Positions 59,437-64,000 of a stretch of DNA of 64,000 bases are shown here, piece by piece. The translations under genes were made by a program, and so were the position numbers. Source of the stretch: Erythrophleum ivorense (lineage: Eukaryota > Streptophyta > Magnoliopsida > Fabales > Fabaceae); NCBI GenBank assembly GCA_026724425.1, contig JAIUCV010000345.1:62001-126000 (forward strand). The letters are read 5' to 3'. A model generated the notes under the pieces. It was not told the DNA's origin, searched no databases, and saw nothing but the letters and a program-made list of their open reading frames with translations. Positions within the stretch are counted from its first letter, which is position 1. Every line of letters begins with the position of its first letter.

Positions 59437-61199
59437 ATTGTCAATACTTTATTTTGAAATTCCTACAGTTAAATAATATAAAGAATTTTTTTATACTGTT
59501 CAAAGACTCCAATTTAAATAATCAATTAGGTGCTAAAAGTAGGGATGTGTCTAGATTAGTATTGAAATGGGCACATAATGAAAATTGTGAAAATTTATAA
59601 TTCTTAATAAACAATAATAACAATTAAAAAGTCCATAATAATATCAGCATGGTCATACTATGTTTATGGTAACTAAATAAGAAAGATATCATTTTATAAC
59701 TTATGCATAAACATCATATTATTATGATAGAATAATATAATCTCATAGCTTATGCATAGATATCATAGCATAATATCATCTCATAGCTTGTGCATAAATA
59801 TCTTCTTATCATAGTAGAATAATATCATGCATACAGATTTATGGTAGAATAATATATTTATCTTTATCATTTCTTTATGAATATATTTGACCATTTTACT
59901 TATTTGTATGAACTAAGACTAAATTGCTAAACCTTTTTTTCTTAACTAGGATACCCATTAGAATGGACCCATAATCGACGCATTAAGCAATCAGTGGTCA
60001 CCTCATCTATTTTTCTCTCTGAGGATCATCCCTTGTAGTTCTTCAAGATTACTTTCTTTTACAATTTTCTCTTGGAAGATCATTTATCATTCCACATTGC
60101 CTTGCTTTTGTTGCTTTTTCATAATTTTCTCTATTGTAGTTTTTTCTATCATAAATAGAATAATCCATGTACATATTCATCTTTTCTTTAGGCCACATAA
60201 AAGCAACCCAATTACAGAATCATAATTCAATGTGGGATAAAATCAATGCATATCTAGATACTTAAACATAATTTAGGAAAATTTCTTAAAGTAACTAATA
60301 TGAAAAATTGGTCATAAATTCTTGAAATAAAACACATAATTATCGTGATAAAATATTAATAGTGAAATACCAAAAGAGAATAAAATTCTATATAAAAACC
60401 ACTATAACTACATTATAACCATAATAAAATATTAACAATAAATAGAAGGTTGTTATTTCTACATAAATGCCATAATTAATTTGGGCTTTTTTTTAATCTA
60501 TACCTTAAAAATCCTAAATTAATTCAAGCACATTATTAAAAGAGAGTAAAATCCTAAATTAACTTATTATAGTTACATTATAACTATGAATTTAAAATAC
60601 TAAAAACATCTTAATATTAAAATACTAAGAGAGAAGGTTGTTATTTCTACCTCAAGCTTGGAAATTTTTCCTCAAAATTCTTTTTCTTTCTTTCTTTACC
60701 TGCTCATATGTCTCAACTTTCTCTCATGTCTCTCAACTCTCACCACTGCTTATTGCTTCTACTTTAGGGTGCCAAAAATAGGAGATCAATTAAGCTATAT
60801 ATAGAAGAGTTTTAAACAATCAATTCTTGCCATTTTCTATCCTTCATCATGACTTAAATTTATTGCCAATGCTTTGCTACTAAGAGAGGGAAGGTGAAAC
60901 ATGGTTGTTTTCATGCATGATATCATATTATCTCATCATACTAGAACTTGGCAATTTGAAGCTCTGTACACGTTGTTTTAGAAAATTAATTGCCAAAAGC
61001 TACATGAAACTATGCATGCGTCATTTCATGAGATATTGCCTAATAATATAGTTTAATTCCAGTGTGCCTTGCATATGCCAGATATAGCTTACATATATTG
61101 GCTTATATATGTTTTGTTTTTACCTATAAATATTCTTATATACTTTAATTTAAGATAATAATTGGGACATATTATCTTATTAAATGAAGATAACTTTTA
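57583..61199. repeat. Large imperfect inverted repeat (palindrome), ~3.6 kb
   Basis: The left arm 57583-59205 and right arm 59584-61199 are reverse complements over essentially their full length, around a loop of about 380 bp. Matching blocks include AAGTTATCCTCATTTAATAA against its inverse at 61180-61198; GGAATTAAACTATATTA (57749) against TAATATAGTTTAATTCC (61046-61062); AATGGCAAGAATTGATTG (57972) against CAATTCTTGCCATT (60821); and CATAAGTTATAAAATGATAT (59080) against its inverse at 59687. Identity is roughly 75-80% by eye. No protein domains were seen in the arms. It could be two inverted copies of one transposable element or one long foldback element; a transcript across it could form a long hairpin. 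Confidence 0.93.
59397..59433. repeat. (TG)18 microsatellite in the palindrome loop
   Basis: Perfect TG run in the loop between the two arms. The frame that translates it (VCVCVC) is not a gene. Confidence 0.98.
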
Positions 61200-63081
61200 A
61201 TTAAATTTTCAATTCCCTTAATCCTATTCTAATTAGATAGTTAGGCTAAATTAGATTTATAAGTAAATTCTTGTTAAAATTTCCAATTAGAAAATTTAAC
61301 CTATACACTATATTTCTAACATTCTTAAGCAAATTATTTTTCTCAAGTAAATTTCACTAAAGCCTATCTATTATTTTATTAAGATATTAAATTAACTCTG
61401 ATATTATCATCTCATTATTTTATGTATTCTTTTCAATTCATATATTTTGTTAAATTTTAACTAAGTACAAAAATATTATAAAATTGATTAACTATATTTA
61501 CTAGAATTTTAACTTAGGATCACATATCACAAAATTTTAATTTAATAGTGATATATAATTTAATTAAATCACACAACCTAATGTACATTATATAATTATA
61601 TACCCAATTAGAGGAGGATGTTACAATTTTCCTCTTTTTTTTTTTTAAATTGTCCTCAAATTTTGAGTTATATTTTTAAAATTAAATCTAGGTGCTTATG
61701 TTATATCTCATCCTTCTTTTCTCAATTAGCTTCTCAAGAGTTAATCCCTCTCATTTACACTTATTGATCTAGATACACCTAAATTTGGCTAATCAATTAT
61801 ACTTGGTATGGGATTGTAGCTTACCATATAATATTTATTTTTAAAATATTTCTCTAGCATCCCTTTCTTATCAATAGGCTTATAATCATCGCATAGATGG
61901 ACTTATGTGGTACTTAACTATCATCTCCTCATGTATGATTTATTAGTTTCTCCATTATGGCAAACCCTAATACCAACAATAGTATATGAGAATGATTAAT
62001 CCATTCTTAAGACCTTAATTTCATCTTATTTAATATACTCAAAACATTAGGCTTATCTCATTTAACTCCATTCTATGCCTCAAGAGATGGACAATTCATT
62101 CTTCTAACCATATCACCATAGATATCCATAAATTTAGCCTTATAATAGGTTTAAATATGGCTAATGGTAACCTATCATTATTCAACTTCTTGTACATACT
62201 ATGCCAATACCACCCTCATATTACATAGGCCAACTACTGAAACAATAACCAAACTTTAGCCAATATTTGCTTTTAAATTTCAAGTTAAAGCCATGCTAAA
62301 ATCATGCTTAAACCAACAACAAATTTAACTTTTCAAGTAAAAGCATGGTAAAACAATATCCTTCCATTGGGTTCACTTAAAAACTAATAACTTATAGGTT
62401 AATCATAATATTTGGTAATCTCTCTAATCCTATTTGCTCAAATGTATAGTTAACTATTCCTATTTCAAACATACAAATAACACACTAGCAATAGGTACAC
62501 TTAGCATTGATCTTTTAAAAGGCATTAAATAATGTACAACGTAATAGGCATGGTTATGCAAACATCTCCTAAAGCTAAGAACATTCATCATAGTATTAAA
62601 TGCTTCTAGGTGTAGTACTATTATTGTTTGGTGTGAAATAGAAATTGTCAAACAATAAAAACCTTTCCTTAATTCTTGATCATATTCAATTATGAAATGC
62701 ACAATTACAAATTTATCAAATAGAGTATCTAAATAACTTTTTTTTTTCATTTGTGTGAGTAGTCCTTGTTACATAACTAGATTAGACCATGGAAAAGTAA
62801 TTGATTATGCCTCTAATAGCAATCCTTAGGCACATAAAACATTTGATGATAAAACCAATATTGCATACTAATATATTATACCCACAATAGGGCAACCTTA
62901 TTTCCATGCTTGAATTCCAACATGACATTGTTTGATGGTCCCTTGGCATCTTAATTTTCAAAGATACCCATAATTAACATTATTTAGTTTGTCACTCTTA
63001 TTAATCTAAGCAATAATATTCTTAATAATCATAATCAAATCTTTATAGATGTAAGACAAAATAACTACATATACAATACAC

Positions 63082-63112
<31 letters not shown>

Positions 63113-64000
63113 GATAAAATTTAACTAGACTAATAATAATATTGTTAGGTTCATGACATAAAGCCTATGTTTGTTATGCTTCCATAACATATGTCTTAAA
63201 AATATTGTTATCTTTTTATTGAATTTATCTATAAATATTATTTAAACTATAATTTTTCAATGAGCCTTAAGTTACTAATCCAAGAACTCATACTCAACAA
63301 GATATATTTCATCTCTTCTTATTCAATTGTTTAAATTTAATTCTTATGTGACTCTAAGTCTACCAATTTAAAAACTTCCACTAAATAGAATATTTTTCAT
63401 TTTTTTATCCAATGTGTATATATATTATATTAATATCAAAATCACATCTTAAAGGGATTTTATCCTAAAAATATTGTATCTTTTCAAAAAAAAATTTCTC
63501 TTCAACTGTCAAAGGCCTATTTCTAGTTAAAAACGTCACTCTAGCATATACTAAAAAATATGTTTCATATATTTGATCAATTTCTTAAGGTCAATATTCT
63601 TTTAAAGTGCATTATGCCTATCAAAATATTGCATTTCTCTTATTTGAAAATGAGAAAGCAAAGCAACTCGCTAACATTTGTGACAACACAATATTCCTCA
63701 AGAAACTTTATCTTTGATGCACATCGATTAAAGGACAAATTCTTGTCTTTATTTATTTTTGCAAATTTCTCCCTTAAATCTTCTTTGATTGATGTTTAAG
63801 GATCATCACTCAGGAATGTATTGATCAAACCTAAGACTTACAAGAAATGATTTTCATCCTTAGGTTAGTAAAAAGATCTCCAATGTTTTGATATATGTTT
63901 GAACACTATTAAAAGTGATCTAAACAAAGTCATACCATATACCAACATATAAAGTGTGATTTTAGGGATTTTTAGAGGGAAAAAAAAAACAAAAAAGGAT
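61200..64000. other. AT-rich repeat-like DNA, possible minus-strand gypsy pol/LTR junction
   Basis: Read on the minus strand, 61660-61605 gives TTGAGGACAATTT, an A-run, AGAGGAAAAT and then TGTAACATCC. This resembles the GAGGACGAAA...AGGGGAGAAT|TGTAACA junction between pol and the 3' LTR in plant Ty3/gypsy elements. I could not identify gypsy domains in 61660-64000, so the call is weak. An AT microsatellite lies at 63082-63108. No genes supported up to the window end. Confidence 0.35.
63082..63108. repeat. (AT)n microsatellite
   Basis: Perfect TA/AT run of about 27 bp. Confidence 0.97.

Noticed and set aside
59385..59600. Plus-strand frame starting with a Cys/Val repeat
   Set aside because: Translated (TG)n in the palindrome loop.
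1..64000. CRISPR arrays, bacterial operons, tRNA or rRNA genes
   Set aside because: No spaced identical repeats, ribosome binding sites, cloverleaf sequences or rRNA motifs were seen; all tandem repeats are microsatellites or short duplications.

Overview
This window looks like AT-rich nuclear DNA from a flowering plant, most likely a eudicot. The evidence is three intron-containing genes with GT..AG splice sites whose products match plant families, plus plant-type Ty1/copia and LINE remnants and many small foldback (MITE-like) elements. There are no bacterial operons, ribosome binding sites, CRISPR arrays or recognisable tRNA/rRNA genes. I could not identify the species.

Three genes look intact, all on the minus strand. 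(1) A BAT1-type amino-acid/GABA permease (189-5567) has eight exons, one of them a 19-nt microexon, and a reconstructed length of 518 aa. (2) An LPP2-type lipid phosphate phosphatase (34344-37012) has seven coding exons, 284 aa, all three catalytic motifs of the PAP2 family, and 5'UTR exons reaching about 38590. (3) A THA8-like pentatricopeptide-repeat protein (46665-48496) has two coding exons, 255 aa, and a probable 5'UTR exon near 49128-49340. A fourth locus (20637-21109, minus) is a dead fragment of a second BAT1-family permease: only exons 1 and 2 remain, with start-codon loss, an in-frame stop and a 1-nt deletion. The genes are unrelated in function and do not form a pathway.

Most of the rest is decayed transposable elements. 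9.6-10.1 kb: LINE endonuclease fragment. 11.2-15.9 kb: a complete-outline but broken Ty1/copia element with two LTRs, a primer binding site and a polypurine tract. 22.5-30.5 kb: a second degraded copia element with LTRs at both ends, interrupted by a 3.7-kb solo LTR (23286-26987) flanked by the 5-bp duplication TGAAT. 32.4-34.1 kb: probable copia LTR remnant, followed by a foldback element that ends about 30 bp from the LPP2 stop codon. 50.2-51.9 kb: LINE reverse-transcriptase remnant with a MITE inserted in it. 53.6-56.6 kb: minus-strand copia pol remnant. 57.6-61.2 kb: a large imperfect palindrome with two arms of about 1.6 kb around a loop of about 0.38 kb. 61.2-64 kb: AT-rich repeat-like DNA, possibly including a Ty3/gypsy pol/LTR junction.

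The strongest points for follow-up are the 3.6-kb palindrome (a possible hairpin-RNA/siRNA source), the nested solo LTR, the clear decay steps of the permease pseudogene, the BAT1 microexon, and the foldback element in the probable LPP2 3'UTR. I found no convincing previously undescribed biological system. Coordinates of exons come from reading splice sites and codon phase by eye.
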